Assembly: GCF_000003815.2 (NCBI RefSeq)
Contig: NC_049980.1
Coordinates: 20,807,609-20,871,608 of the forward strand
DNA length: 64,000 nt
Direction: 5' to 3'
Source of the DNA: Branchiostoma floridae
Lineage: Eukaryota > Chordata > Leptocardii > Amphioxiformes > Branchiostomatidae
In this document: one piece after another, positions 45,656 through 59,285 of the stretch
How positions within the stretch are numbered: the stretch's first letter is position 1
Layout: the number at the start of each line of letters is the position of its first letter
Notes under the pieces: generated by a model
Database searches by the model: none
Seen by the model: only the letters and a program-made list of their open reading frames with translations
What the model was told of the DNA's origin: nothing
Program-made: the position numbers and the translations under genes

Positions 45656-48600
45656 TGTTGACATAGTGTTTTGTGTGTAATGGTTGTGATATCTTTACAG
45701 ATCTAAACAATGCCAATGTTTATTTTGAACAACAGCTACCAGAGAGGAGTGGGGTGAACTTGTGACTATGGTAACAGCTTTACGCGGAAAAGGCACGCTG
45801 GTAATCGTGAAGGATAGAGTGGAAACTCTGCATTAGTTAGAATCGCATTAACAGCGTCGTAATGTTGAGACTCCTGCAGACTGGCGACGGCTGAAATCAT
45901 TCCTTCTGTGAGTAATTCGTGCCAATCTTCCCCCGGGGAGCGGGAAATAAAACCCGTAAAGCCTTGTAATGATTCTGTTAAACCACACATTCTCACGACC
46001 ATAACGTGCATAATTACACCGCGCACACCTCGTGCATACAAAACAGGGAACGCTGCAGCACCCGTACTCGTATGTTTGGTACATGGCTCCATCGTTTCTG
46101 GTTAAAGCTCATTCTTCATTCAGATTTAATCTAAAATACAGTCAGGTGACAAAGTATAAATCGTCCCTCGGAAGTACTCTATACTACGCCGTATTTCTTC
46201 GTTTGTTATCTGATACGTGGAGAAAGGTGCAAAACGGCGGTGATATGATTATTCAATGACGTTGTTATTTTATCATGAATGTATCAATGCTGCACTTCTA
46301 TCCCTCGTTCCGTTGTACATCGATACAGCACTCTACCAGATACAAGAGACAGCTGGTTTCGCAGAAACAATCCTCCGAGCTCCGAATGTTATGACGATTG
46401 TGCATTTGCGCTTACACCTGTGATATTTCAATCCACCCACTTTGTGAAATTGCTTCCATTTCCTTAAACATGGCAATTACGGAATGTACGACCGTTTTCG
46501 GTTTATGTGTTTCACTCAGATTAGACACCGTGTGAAATTGAGATTAATTGACCTTTTCAATGAGTATTCCAGGGAAAATTGTTTAAAATCATAAACTAAA
46601 CTGCGCGGGGTGTCCTGGAGGATTTGGGTACCAATCAATTATCCACGCAACAGACAAGAGGCGCCATTGTTATACATACATAATGCACATCTCCAACTTT
46701 GTAACCTTCCAACACAATTAATTATTTGTACTCCGCAGCGCGCTCAGCATACGGCAGCTAATAGGGCATGCCCGTATGGTTCTTAAACAATACAATAGGA
46801 TGTGGTAAATGATTGATTAGCGAAGAACGGCTCGTAAGCACCTGACGGTAAATATCGGAGCCATGAATGGGGAGGGCCATAGACCAGGACCGCAATGAAT
46901 GGATATCATCGATGATGATGTTTTCATCTTCATTATATTCTATGCAATTTCTCGTCGTAAATCATGGGATAAAAGGTGAATTATATGTGTCGTCGAGCAT
47001 TTATTCATTTCTTGTGGAAATTGAGTTGCTGTTGGTAATAAAACGTACAGTTCGTTTTATTAAGAACCATAAGAACCAATTAACCCTAAAATGTACTGGT
47101 CTAAGGAGACGCGAAGTCGTACATTCTAAACAGTTAAGCTTAGCAAACTTGAGTTAGTCCTACATGTAGCAGAAAAATGCTGTGTTTCCGGTCCTTATGG
47201 TCTGTATTCTCTGATTGTTTGCTCCTGTTTATGTTGTGGGTTTCACATTTCGGCCGATGTGTCCACCAAAACACTTTATCAGAGTTAAAACTGAAATGCA
47301 TCTGGGACTGGTATCTTCAACATCACATTGTAATTGTATAGATATACAACGAGAACACACATGTTTAGACTTGATATGTGATTTCTACTAAATATAGCGT
47401 TTATAGAATTGTTTTAAATCAAGAAATCAATTTGGAATTTATGTACAATGAGAAAAGGACATGAACACGTTCACGGTAAAGCGTCGACACTCTAACCTGT
47501 CCAAGTGCTGAAACGCTGTTGCTGTGTCTCGAGAACCTCTCCAGCATTTCGTCACAAGCACTCTAATTGGTTGATTTTGCTGAAAATGATCAATACTAAC
47601 AACCGAGCTGATAAAAACAAATCGTGATTTTCTTAAACACATTGTCAGTCAGGTGTACGTGTATTCCGGTTGCTAAATACGTACAAAAGATAGATGGGGC
47701 AACAAAATGCCGCAATTTCCATTTTATTTTCAGAACTGTATACGCGGCTTCGTGCATCATCGTGAATGCATGTCGACTTATGAGGACTTACGTTTGGTCG
47801 CGCAAATCAGTATGTTACTAGGATCTGTACAAAATCTTACCCCTGGATCAACTTCGATTTATGAAGAACTCTTCAAAATTCACGACATTTCAATCTATTG
47901 GAAATGGCATTGAATTCTGCTCTTGATGACGACGCCTACATTTTTCCCACCACACATCGCTTCCTCCTCGGGCCGTGGGACTTCTGACATGTAAAAGGTG
48001 AGAGCTGTGGAGACTTGGGCGCTGTGTTGAACATGCTGAGTCGTGGGTTCGTGCGATAACGTCTCACGTTGACTACAATATTACCCGGATCTTTCTGTGC
48101 ACGACTTCATCTACATAAACTCGGGGATGTAACGTTTTCGTGTGCGTGTGCAGTGGCCCCACATTCAGCGGCAAGGTTCAATAACACGCTGCATTTCTCG
48201 TCTTCCATTTGTTAGGCGAGACGGGCCGCCGGCGATCGCCTACTTTATTGCTCTCGCTCATAAAACTATGCAGAACGAAATGGCAATGAATAGAAGCACT
48301 CGGCTCGGAATACAAATATCAAACCAAGATATACACAGATTCCTTTTGAGAATTGTACAGCAACAAAACGACTCTTGTTTTCTTTTCCATGTTGTCCACC
48401 GTGAGTAGTTAGTGTTTGCCATACCCCAAGGCTGAACGTTTTTATCGGATAATTACCTGTATGAAGCAGCAGCCCTCCAGACTTTCCATATTTAGTTGTC
48501 AACCTGATTCGCTTGAAGGACCGTCTTTGTGATTACCAGTTCGATATGTTAATTTTCTTCCACAAAGCGATCAGTAAGTGCGATTGTCGCTTGTCGATCA

Positions 48601-51600
48601 GGATGAGAATACTGAAGATAGACCCTCATGTATTAATAAAATCTATTATTGATCTACAGTTTAAATTATTGCGTTTACAGGAAATCCTATGATTGTGAAG
48701 TCAGTGGTGGTTAAAAGGCTATCGGGCGTTTGGCATTTGGAATAGCTTGAAGGAACTAGGCGGTAGAGCGGCTCTGTTGGGCTGACTGTTCGCCCTCCGC
48801 TCGCAGAACGCCCGCCGAGTTATTCACGACCAAACTCCCACAGATGTCAGGGGGATAAATAATACATGTTTTAATAGAGATAAAAGGATGATGGAAAATC
48901 GATTGCCTCCGCGACATGGTGCGTAATCACCATTGTCGGAGAAACCTTACACGCCGAACGGGCGCTTAACTCACCCACTTGCGCTGACTGCGATCCTGCC
49001 GAATAGGAGGCCATGTTCAAATTACACGCACAGAAATTACTCACGAATCATGTACCCTCGTACGGAAAAGTGTGGGTCTAAAACGTTACAATCTTAACAA
49101 ACGCACTTCTGCTTTAGGTTTGGAAGACTGTGGGCCATGGAGAGATCTTTGGAGATGCTGCCAGCGCTTGGGCGAAGCCTTAGAGGATGTTAGAGAAACT
49201 GCTCATCGCACAAATTCATTTTGGCACGCAGCCCCTCAAAGCATGTTGTATGGTCCGTAAAGTACGGAGCTTATGAATTAAAACGTAACGAGTCCATCAC
49301 GTGCATGGCCATGAACGTAATACAGAGGGCATGTCGATTTCAATGTTATCTCTCCTGCCCTGATCAATAGTCAGGTCGGGTATGGTTCTGTTGGTTGGTG
49401 TCTTCCTTACTGAACTTCCCAGTCCGTATCTTGGGGCGCCCAGCTCGTGTGTTTGATAAGCGGTGTGGGGGAGCCGCGATGGCCTGCGGTGATTCTCTTG
49501 AAAGGCTGCATTTGATGGGCTGACGCGTAATCGAATTGTGAATTTCGGTGGCGATGTAAATGGGCTGGCGGGTGCCGGGGGCCAGACCGGGAAGCTGACC
49601 TGAATACAGAAGCATCTTCACAGATATCGGATAGAAAGACGTCATTATACAGGCGATTTTACCTAATGTTTGTACGGGAACATAAACTAGAGCGAAACAG
49701 CAACCATTCAAGGATATAGTGTATTGGTTCGAATCGCCTGAGAACGATTACTTCTGATTAAGTCAGTAACATGTTTATAACTCAATCTTTATCACACTTT
49801 TCTCTAATGTTATCTAAAGAAATCCATCATATCGTAAGATAATGAAATTGTACTATTCTCATGTTACTCCCTTTAACGACTTCATGTTGTACAATAAGGT
49901 GGAGGGTCACGCCCGCTGAAGTACAAGATCACTAAAACGTGACAGGAAAAGTCCATGTGACAGGAATATAAAATGAAGTCTTAGAAACAACCGCATCCTT
50001 GTGACGATGATATGTCGAACGCCAGAGCCTTTGTGACAGGACGTCCGTTCAAATTCAGGGTAGCTTAGGAAAAAGCTTTCCTCGGCACGTTTGCTGCCGC
50101 CAAGCGGGCGGGCTGTGCGCGTAGAATGGTGCAGTCTTGAGTTAGTTATCACTCTTCAAAGGTATCACATTTCTCAATGCTGGCCTCACGATGGCTGTTA
50201 TTACTAGAGAATTGCTGCACGGTGCATTTTCCTCACCACAGCCGATTTCATTAGTTGTCTGGAGTTTACCAATAGCTACCGCCTTACTGTACAGGTCCAG
50301 TGGCGGAGGTTTTGTTGGAACCGGCTTGTTCCCTCACAACGGAACACTTTGTTGTACCTGGTTTACTTTTCTAAAAATGTTACAAACTAGAAAAAGCAAC
50401 ATGAGGGCGCAAAATTCCATCACTGTGTCTAGATAAAACATTAAGGCACGTCAGTCCAAAACACAGCAACTCAACAACTAACAACTGTCTAATGCTCTCG
50501 ATGATATCGCCTTGACTTGTTATCAAACAGATTAAGTAATGTTAGTTACGACAGCAAAATATCGTAGACTCGCAGGGTCGCGCAGTCTAATATTGGTATC
50601 GTAGACTTAATGCCATGAACCACCACTATTCTCTAATAGGTACTACTCTTGGCCTGCATGTATCCCCCTGAACACTACCTGAATGTTTAGGTACCTGAAC
50701 ACAACAAAATGTCTCCTGGTCCAATTGCAATCTGAATGAAAACTTGTTCTAAGATCTACAAAAAAAGCCTCCCTTGCAATTGTGCCAAGGCCACCGCCCA
50801 AACTTGTAAAGATCGATTCACGACAAACCGTCAACTATTAAACCGACGGTCACTGAATTCTAAGCTACATGTCCAAGATTATGATATATGACAGAAATCC
50901 AGCAATCGTATCCAGCACAAGTTCCAGGTCACAGATATGCATACGGTCACAGACGATTTTATTACCTTTTCTCCCTCCCTCTAGTGATTGGGACCGTTGG
51001 TGTCAAGTGACAGCGGTAGAAGTAATATCGGAAACCCGGAAAATTTTCAGTGAAATTTTGTCCTCTGCGACGTCGATCCTACGTGATCCGAATACGATTC
51101 TCATCAGCACAAATTGATTTAGCAAGGAAATGTGAAGTGATCTTCTCTTTGTATGTCTATATCTTTTTTTTCTGCTCGAATTATAAATTTGCACGGCAAC
51201 GAATGATTGTAGTTGAATTAAAAAAGCGCGCGGTGACGGCTAATGTGGGGGTTTGGGAAAACCAATTTCAGTGAATCACAAACGTCGAGGTTTTATCGGG
51301 AAGACCTCTTGCCCCTATAGACAAAACCAGCAGAAAGTTGGCGCCGAAGCTTATGGGTTCTCTCGTTCCCATCATTCGTCACTGTCTGCCATGTTCATAG
51401 CCACAATCACACCACTATGTTACCCCATCGATTGGAGGCGATTCGTAATGCTATCCGAGATTTCTGTCCAATTCTAAACCATCCGGCTCTCTTGAAACCG
51501 TACACACTGAAAAGAAACAAGTTAACAAAAAATTTGGCTACGTTACAACCGATCCATACCAACCGAAATATTGAATATTCTATTTGCAAAGCGTTGAAGC

Positions 51601-54600
51601 GTTACCGTCTGAAAGAAATAATTCAATAATTCAAAATCTTTATATAGCGTTATATAAGATTCGATGACTCAGTGTCTTATCTGAAAATGTTATCACGAGG
51701 TGAGGTCTTCTTTTTCACTCTCTTCGCTTTAACGATTGACACAAAGAAATTCAAGCCGATCATCTCTCTTTCGGTTGTATTGAAATTATGACATCGATCG
51801 GCGGGGGAGACGGATTGAATTTGTGAGGGTTAGTTACGTGGTTGAATCGTCTTCGTGACAATCTTCCGACTTAGTTGCCGTATCAGGCGCTGACCCATTT
51901 TAAAATGTGGAGGAAAATCAATTCCCGAGGAATCCAATATTTTATCCGCTCTCTCACAGCTGGCGTATGAGAAGCATTCCCAACGTACTTATAATGAGGG
52001 GCGTGTCGTCTGGACTAAGGCCCTACCTGGATCAATCTCACATCGTCACGCGGTAAATCGTACTGAAGGCCAAGGGCACCTTCATCACAAAATAGAATCA
52101 AGATCTAACATCCGGGGCTCGTTACTAAACCGCCATTACTAACTTTGGGGAAATTCCTTATAATTAGTTGCCAAATCTCTTGCAGTTTTGTAAGACGTTT
52201 AGTATCTTTTTTCTTATCTCATCCATAGGGCAATGAAGCAGGTGCTTTTGAAAAATTTGCTATTTTCGCGTCCACCGAAAAGAGTATCTATGACTTATCC
52301 TTGCACATGTACATCTTAGGACATATTGCACCATTCCTACTGTGTACTCATTTTCACTGACATACTGACAACATCCGTGTCCTACACAGAAAGAATATGT
52401 TACATGTAAAACAAAAAGATTAGTAAACATGCATGATTTGAAATTTATCACAAAGACGGATAATATTATGCATTTAAGCACTGTAGTTAAGATAGAGGAA
52501 AGTATATATGCCTTTTTTTCTTTGCACATACATTAGATGTTCTAAAATAGAATGGGAAGTGACGTCACAGTTTGCTCTACTAGATCTTAGAAGAATCAGT
52601 GAGATGTTTGTGTTGAGGTCGAGCACAAAGTATACCAGAAGAGACTTTGCTATTCATTTGTCATCAACAGATTGTGTATACATTAATTGATAAAATAATG
52701 GAAATGGGGATTAATTGACGTATCACCAACTTGTCTCATTTACATTTACATTTCTGTTATTCATTTTGTATTTATGTGTTTTGACATTGGCTTTTTACTC
52801 TTAAACTGCTTGAAACAATTGTTTATTAACATATCTTATGCAATTACTATGCATGTATCGATGCTACGTTTAATAAATGAGGTATTCAACACTTGTCATT
52901 TAATCATTTTTATAAATACATGTGTCTGATTAGATAAATGTGTTTACATCGAATGAAGAGCATATTGAGTGATTGCATAGCGTACATTTATATCACACAA
53001 ACCGCAAGAATTATGAAAATAATGGAAACGGCGTATAGATATATAAACCAGAGTGCAACCGCCTTCTGTCTTCCAGACACATTTGACCCATGGCCAATGT
53101 CACGTCTCTGGAAGGTCACGTGTTACAACTGGCGGGTCAGTTTAATCGGACGACAGACACTTCGGTTGAAACGTCATTGTGGAAAGTCTTTTTTCCTTAT
53201 GATGGAGGAGGGGGCAAAGGTGGTGAAGTTTCATTCCCAATTGTTTTCTGAAGAGTTATATTTGTCGACTTGTGGGGAAAATGTTGATAAAAGATTACAA
53301 TCTCCTAATGTACTGAATGTCCAACTGACCATGGGTACATACACACATGTACATAAAATTTATATGGCTTAATTTTCTACCAGCTTGTAATGAGGTCACG
53401 AACGGAATGGGTCACTGACAACAGAAACTCAATACGTACATAAGTGTGTCAGGCGGGCCCGGAAATCCATGCTTGTGCAGGGCCAAGTGTCAAGGCTAGC
53501 CGTGTCAAAGGTCGAACCCAAACATATGCAGTAATGGTAAATCTTTTACAGTTCACTTTTAAGACCGATACCTTGCTTTTGTGTTTCTGATTTGAAAACA
53601 CGCATTCTGAGAAGACAGCCTGTTTTACTTCATAACGCACTGTGTGAACACTTCCCAAAGTGTTGTTCTAATGCCAGACGTTGTTGGACAAGAACAAGGG
53701 CGATTTATCTTGTTTTACTCCGATGTAAACATTTGTATCACAACTGAGGGATGAGGCTGTGGTGCAAGAAGGAAATTTCATGTACTGTATACGTAACCCG
53801 GGGTATTTCTGCCACAGACAGATAGACAATAAAATTTTGTCACAGAATGACAGACGAAAGGACAATGGCACCGTGTGGCTGATTACGTTATAGGTATTGT
53901 GCTGAATTAACATTGAACTCATTTTTCTTGGTGCGAAGTTTTTCTCTTGTGTGCAAAGGTTAGGTAAACTCTGAGAAAAGGAGGCCGGTAGATTTCAGGG
54001 CTGCTTGCTCTGTGGGTCAGACGGCGTTAGTGGGGGGATCCCCGCACGGCGGACGTGACGGATGTGTCCGCAGACGCGGGCTGACAGGCGCAGGGGCAGG
54101 GCTGTGTGGACGGGAATCATGTCGGACAGCGGGATTGGGTTATCGAACACGTCAGGGTGTCATCATGGCTTTCACTGTCACTGACAGGAACTCTGAGAGC
54201 TTCACTTTGGGCAGCGGGAGAGGGTGTCCGATTTAGATATCATTTACCCTCCAAAACAAAACCGATCATGGAGAAGCAATTCACTCTAGATGTGATTTCA
54301 GACGAAACACAACACACAAGTATGCGCCAGTGCGTTTTACGCTATGGCTGCGTGCTATGGAGGAAGTTTTTGGCCAGGACCCTTTTGTAATAATCTTCCA
54401 TCATCCGTTTTGAGTCAGACTGAGCAACCAGAGCCCGATTGTCCCGGTATGAAGCGCGTGACGATAGCCTCTTGCAGAATACGGTACACACTTTGAAGTC
54501 TTTCAAGGCGCTATTTATAGATCAGAAATGAGATGAGCACTGACACGTTTTTCGTAAAAAGGTAAAAAAAAAAAACACTTCATGGCCATATCAATGGCGA

Positions 54601-54690
54601 CCTTCAAATCGTTGCCATTCCAGGACGGAAAAGGCCTGTCTTTCATATCCACTGTTTGAAACCTCTGGCCTCTCCAGTGCCATTGTATGT
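45656..54690. other. Intergenic sequence downstream of ZNF608/609
   Basis: No supported gene, RNA or named repeat. Open frames are all under 150 codons and lack domains; the 144-codon frame at 52938-53372 (+) shows nothing recognisable. 46535-46835 holds several TAATTA/TAATTG homeodomain-type words. Confidence 0.5.
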
Positions 54691-54698
54691 TAGCCCTT

Positions 54699-54729
54699 GT
54701 AAACTAACTAGGATGATACCCAGGCTAGC
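54699..54729. repeat. Relic of a dispersed repeat (GTAAACTAACTAG family)
   Basis: GTAAACTAACTAGGATGATA followed by CCCAGGCTAGC. Closely matches the arms of the foldback at 63363-63483 and the relic at 19604-19637. Confidence 0.55.
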
Positions 54730-55153
54730 ATGAAGGTGCCCTAGGTTTGATATGCAAGTCAGGACCTTTGGAGACCCGTGCATCTCCCCATCGCGCGCCA
54801 TTAAGTAAGGATTCATTAGCAGGGTAAACAGTGATTCGTCTCCCTGTGGAGACTGATTACCGGACAGGACGAGAAGCCAGGTTAGAGCATTATGGGCTTG
54901 CAACGGATTCCCCGGATGTAGCTGATGATCACGGGTGAAAAGATAGTACCATTAGGAACTTCACAGCATCTGTAACAGCAGCGGTGCTATGAGAATATAA
55001 GACCAGAGTTCTTCTACCTCCTCCATACCACTTGTGCATATCTCGTGATGATTGATACACCCACTTCAGTTCATGAGAAAGTCTCAGCTCTCATTGTGCA
55101 AGTCGAAATTGCCAAGTCTCACCCATCTGAATACCCGTCTCTCCTCATACCAG

Positions 55154-55339
55154 GGTCACTTCATGTACCGAACCGGGGGCCGGTTTACGAAAATGAATAA
55201 GAAGTATATATTAAAAAAATGCACGAAAATGTGGTCGAGGATATTTTCTTAACTGTTTTGTGTGTTTTGTTGTCTTTTAAATCATACAGTGCTCGTTCCT
55301 GCAAACTGCCCGGTCGGGCCCCGGGTTGGAAATGAGACC
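55154..55339. mobile_element. MITE-like short element, copy B
   Basis: 186 bp. Starts GGTCACTTCATGTACCGAACC and ends GGGTTGGAAATGAGACC, giving imperfect inverted ends. The interior contains TTTGTGTGTTTTGTTGTC and the words CGTTCCTGCAAACTGCCCGG followed by TCGGGCC, shared with copies at 807-981 and 56246-56432. Confidence 0.75.
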
Positions 55340-56245
55340 GCAGTATAACACGTGTTATGCGTTCTCATAATCCAACACTTCAGGTGTTAGATTAACGTTC
55401 ACAGCTTAATGTTGCATTTAGGCTTGGATATTCACCATAGTCCTGAATATCATTCTTACTTTATAACGTTTCCTTTTGTTTTTCATGTTCACTGTTAGTA
55501 GTAATGAAATGTAGACCGAGAGTTTTTCATGTAGTTTCATGACATAGTCTGCTGTCGGTATTTATTTGTCTTTGTCCATGTGAATCCTGGAAAGTAATAC
55601 CGGGCTGCCGTACATGGTTATTCAGGTCGGCATGCGGGCTGGCCGGGCGCACGCCCCAGCCTCGTGCCTCGGGAAAAGCGCTCAACGCATCATAGCTCCG
55701 CGCTTTTATGCATGAAACTCCATTCCCCAAATGCCTTTAAAAAGATCGGCTCGGTCGTAATGGAAGCGTTTCAGTGGCCGCCCCCACGCGCGCTGCAAGT
55801 GTAAACTTGATTAGGTTTCCGTGCGCGCTGCTCCCGACACACGCAAAGCGCTACCGCCCTGCGGACATTAGATCATTGTCTGCTGCAATAAAGACATGTC
55901 TACTCTCAGGAAGACCGGATAAACCGACACAATGCAGAGATTCTCCATCCATATTTGCTCGCGAATCAATATGTTTTCCACCGTGCGACAGTATGACCGG
56001 TATGACGGGTAGAAGTGATTTCCCCAGTCCACAGGACTGAGACCGCCGAGTAGATGACCGGATGGATAAGAACATCGATCGGACCTTAGCTGGCCATGCA
56101 ATCCAATCATCCCGTCTCCCAGGTCCTCAGTCTTGTGAACACATGGTAAAAACATCAAAACTGGTGCTGAGTTTTCCACACTAGGCAAACTAGCCATGGG
56201 AAGTTAGAGAGTGGATGCTGTTGATGACATCACGACTTATACCAC

Positions 56246-56432
56246 GGTCACATTTCCAAACTGGGGCCTGGCCTGGCTCTCTGTCACGTCAGAACGAAAA
56301 TAGACGAGTATACTAGTATCAAGAAATATTCACAAATTATGTTCCTTTTTTAATGTTCTGTGTGCTTTGTTCTCCCCTGTTTCACTTTTTATTCCCGCAA
56401 ACTGCCGCGGACGCATTATGGAAACATGCCCC
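56246..56432. mobile_element. MITE-like short element, copy C
   Basis: 187 bp. Starts GGTCACATTTCCAAACTGGG and ends GCATTATGGAAACATGCCCC. The interior has TTCTGTGTGCTTTGTTCTCC and ATTCCCGCAAACTGCCGCGG. More diverged at the right end than the other two copies. Confidence 0.65.
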
Positions 56433-58230
56433 TGGCTTACATTACACGATTGTTTAGATGTGCTTTGGAAAGTGAACAGCGACACTTTGAACAGTGATCC
56501 CTCTCACAAATACTGGGTTTTCATCTAAATCATTTAGCACAGATTGTGTTTGGCATTATCAAGACAAGATCTGAATTCATGCCTCACACAGCTCGTGACC
56601 CGCCGGTCCGCCCGGCCTAAACCTTTAATGGATCCGCCTGTCCTGGAGCAGGGAGATTTACAGGTTAACGGACTGATAAATTTATAAAGTTGGACAGGTG
56701 CACATCGGTCTTGTAAGGTGTTACTGGGGTCAGAGAGAGGTGCAGTCAGATGTACCTAGGTTCAAAACGGTAGCACAAGACACTGTATCGTGAACGAAAG
56801 GCACTTGCTAAGCGCCATCGATCTCGTTCAAATGCCAATTCAGAATTGCATGCATTTCCAGGTTCAAAAAGCCTACTGTCAGTAGTAGCATTTGACAGAT
56901 GCACGCTTGCTAAAAGCCGTGAGAGTGGTGTGTGTATTACCGAGTAGAACACTTACACCTCATCCTTGCGCCATTTTACCTGGAGTTTGTGGGTACAAGG
57001 GATGAATCGTTAATCCCTCAAATGCCCCGATCGATCGTTCTTTCCCCCTAGCTGCCATTTTGCTACGTGGACAGCTTTCCCCATTACCCCACGCCGCGCA
57101 CGTATAACAAAGCCGCCTTGTCAATCACTGACCCGCTACAGTTGCGAGACATGCACGGCATAGAGACAACTTCTCCCCGATGGGATTTGGCTGGCTTCCG
57201 TGGCCTCCGTGACTCCGACTGTTACTGCCTTTTTTTATTGGGAAAATGGCGGTGTTGAATTCGCACAGCGGGATAGTTCTACCGTGGGGCGAAGTGGCGC
57301 ATTCAGTCCACATCGCGTGTCCGCCAAGATTGATGCTCCCCGCTCCTACCCGCTGGAACTAACTCCTCTCGCGCTCATCAATCCTCAGTCTAATGCGTGA
57401 CAGACACAGTTGCAACCATAATATTTCTCACTCGTTCCCATCCGTCACTTCCCAGATGTTAATATAGAGCAGATAGGCCTTTTCACACAAAACCTGTCAT
57501 GTTCGATCGGCGTATCGAATGTCTTACAGCGGCAGTGGTAAAGCGCACGGGGAGGAAAATCATATCGTGTTACCGACTGAACAGGAGAGCAGTAGTTGGC
57601 CAATTTATTTAACCTACGGGCTCCTTTTCAGGTTAAATAGGCCGTGCGTCTTACGGGCGCTGCTGTACAAGGGAGTAATGTGCCCTGAAGAAATCGCTTC
57701 AATACCACTCAGGGTCAGGCGTTGGTTATATAAAAATGGAAAAGCATCTCCTGGAATTCTGGAGGCCAACTGTGAACTTAGAAAGTGAATGAAAACTGGT
57801 GTCATCCTCCAGCTACATGTCTTAATGACATAACTCACCTCATGAGACAAGAGGACGCCAATCATTTAGCACTAATTTGGGGTCCTATTCACTAAATCGC
57901 AAAATTCATATTTCTAGAACCATAGAACCATAAGAGGGCATCAAGTTCTGATTAGAAATTATCACTTCCTCATGTTTTCCAATGTGGAACATTGATACCA
58001 TGTAGACTAGTAGGTTATTGCGCTAGTCAATGTAATTTCCTCGCGTGGCAGATTAGCCGTCTTGCCGCGATGAAACGCCGCTGTTGGAAAGCGGATCTAA
58101 TCTACCTAAGACTCTGTGCCATTAGGAGGTTCTGATAGCTCAGGTTTAGGCACGTTTGAGTTGCTTTGTGCTAAAGCATGGCGTTCCCCGTGAAGGGGTA
58201 ATGACGTTAGTGTGTGAGCGGTAAGTGGTG
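56433..58230. other. Intergenic, nothing recognised
   Basis: No supported gene, RNA or repeat family. Short open frames only. Confidence 0.5.
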
Positions 58231-58231
58231 T

Positions 58232-58248
58232 TTCAGCACCAAGGACAG
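58232..58248 (+). promoter_or_regulatory. Isolated RE1/NRSE-like site
   Basis: TTCAGCACCAAGGACAG matches the REST/NRSF RE1 consensus TTYAGMRCCNNRGMSAG at every position. It is followed by GGATC, so the last bases of the 21-base vertebrate form (CGCC) are not kept. Upstream TAAGTGGTGTT also resembles the flank of the minisatellite unit at 1-803 (reverse strand), so this may be a single unit of that repeat, in opposite orientation. Whether a REST-like protein exists in this organism is unknown from the window. Confidence 0.6.
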
Positions 58249-59273
58249 GGATCACGCCAGCACAAGTGTTAAAACCTCCGCTCACGCACAGTCCAACAGC
58301 GGACAAGCACACGCTATGTCAACACACTCCCTCTTAAAAAGCGCATATAAGTTAATCACCCGGGTACAGTTCACATACACGTACTGGTGTTACTAAGGGA
58401 CTCATAGTGGTCAATGTTCGGTCAGACGGACACTCCGCGAAGGGCAATGTGGTGACACTGAGTCACATAGCACACCAAATGGCCAGAAAATCATTTAATC
58501 TGCAATGGGCTGTAGGAGGTTAAAACTGGTCGTCGTGCTGGGAATACTGAACAGCGCGCTGGTCATCATCCACTGACGACAGAGCAGCACCCCATCTCCT
58601 CCATCAGTTATTACGGCCAGCAGAGCGCAGATCACTCGGTGTTCAGGCCGAATTAATCTGGCGTGGCGCCAACGAGCCTGCAGAGGGGACATCTAGAGGT
58701 CCTCTCGCCGACGTTGTGACAACGTGCGGAGTAACTTAACGTTCTTCAAGACAAAGCTGAGGGCTTTGTGGAGTGGTGATTCATACTGCATATCTGTAGC
58801 TCACATGTCCTCAACTCGTATGGATGTAACATATTTTACCCGGTTTGACGTGCGGAAACGAAGGGTTAGTGAGGGGGTTACTGGGTTATACAAAACATTT
58901 TTGAAAGTAGAAATGGTTTCAAACCTCGAATCACTACGGATAATTAACTTTTAATAGATGCTAAATTGTGTGCGATTAAGATGAAAGAGATGACATGCGC
59001 GTCGCCCAATTACATAGAAAAAACTGTAATGTATGACGCGGTCAGGTAACGACTTGTTACGACTTCATTGCTCATTCTGCTGTGTCGCTGGATATATCTT
59101 ATTTCAATCAATGCTTTGTAAAACAAAGGGTATGACTAAGGACAACACGTATCTGATTCTTTATCTGTTATGAGATCTAATTTTTGCATGTGGTGACCTC
59201 TGGTACCTCTACGTTAGGCATATATCCATTCCAGAATCGTTCTTACCTTTTTGATGATTTCTACAAAGCCTTT
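58249..59273. other. Intergenic, nothing recognised
   Basis: No supported feature between the RE1-like site and the left target site duplication of the LINE. Confidence 0.5.
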
Positions 59274-59285
59274 GACTTTTACAGT
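59274..59285. repeat. Target site duplication, left
   Basis: GACTTTTACAGT, identical to 61366-61377. Confidence 0.85.
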
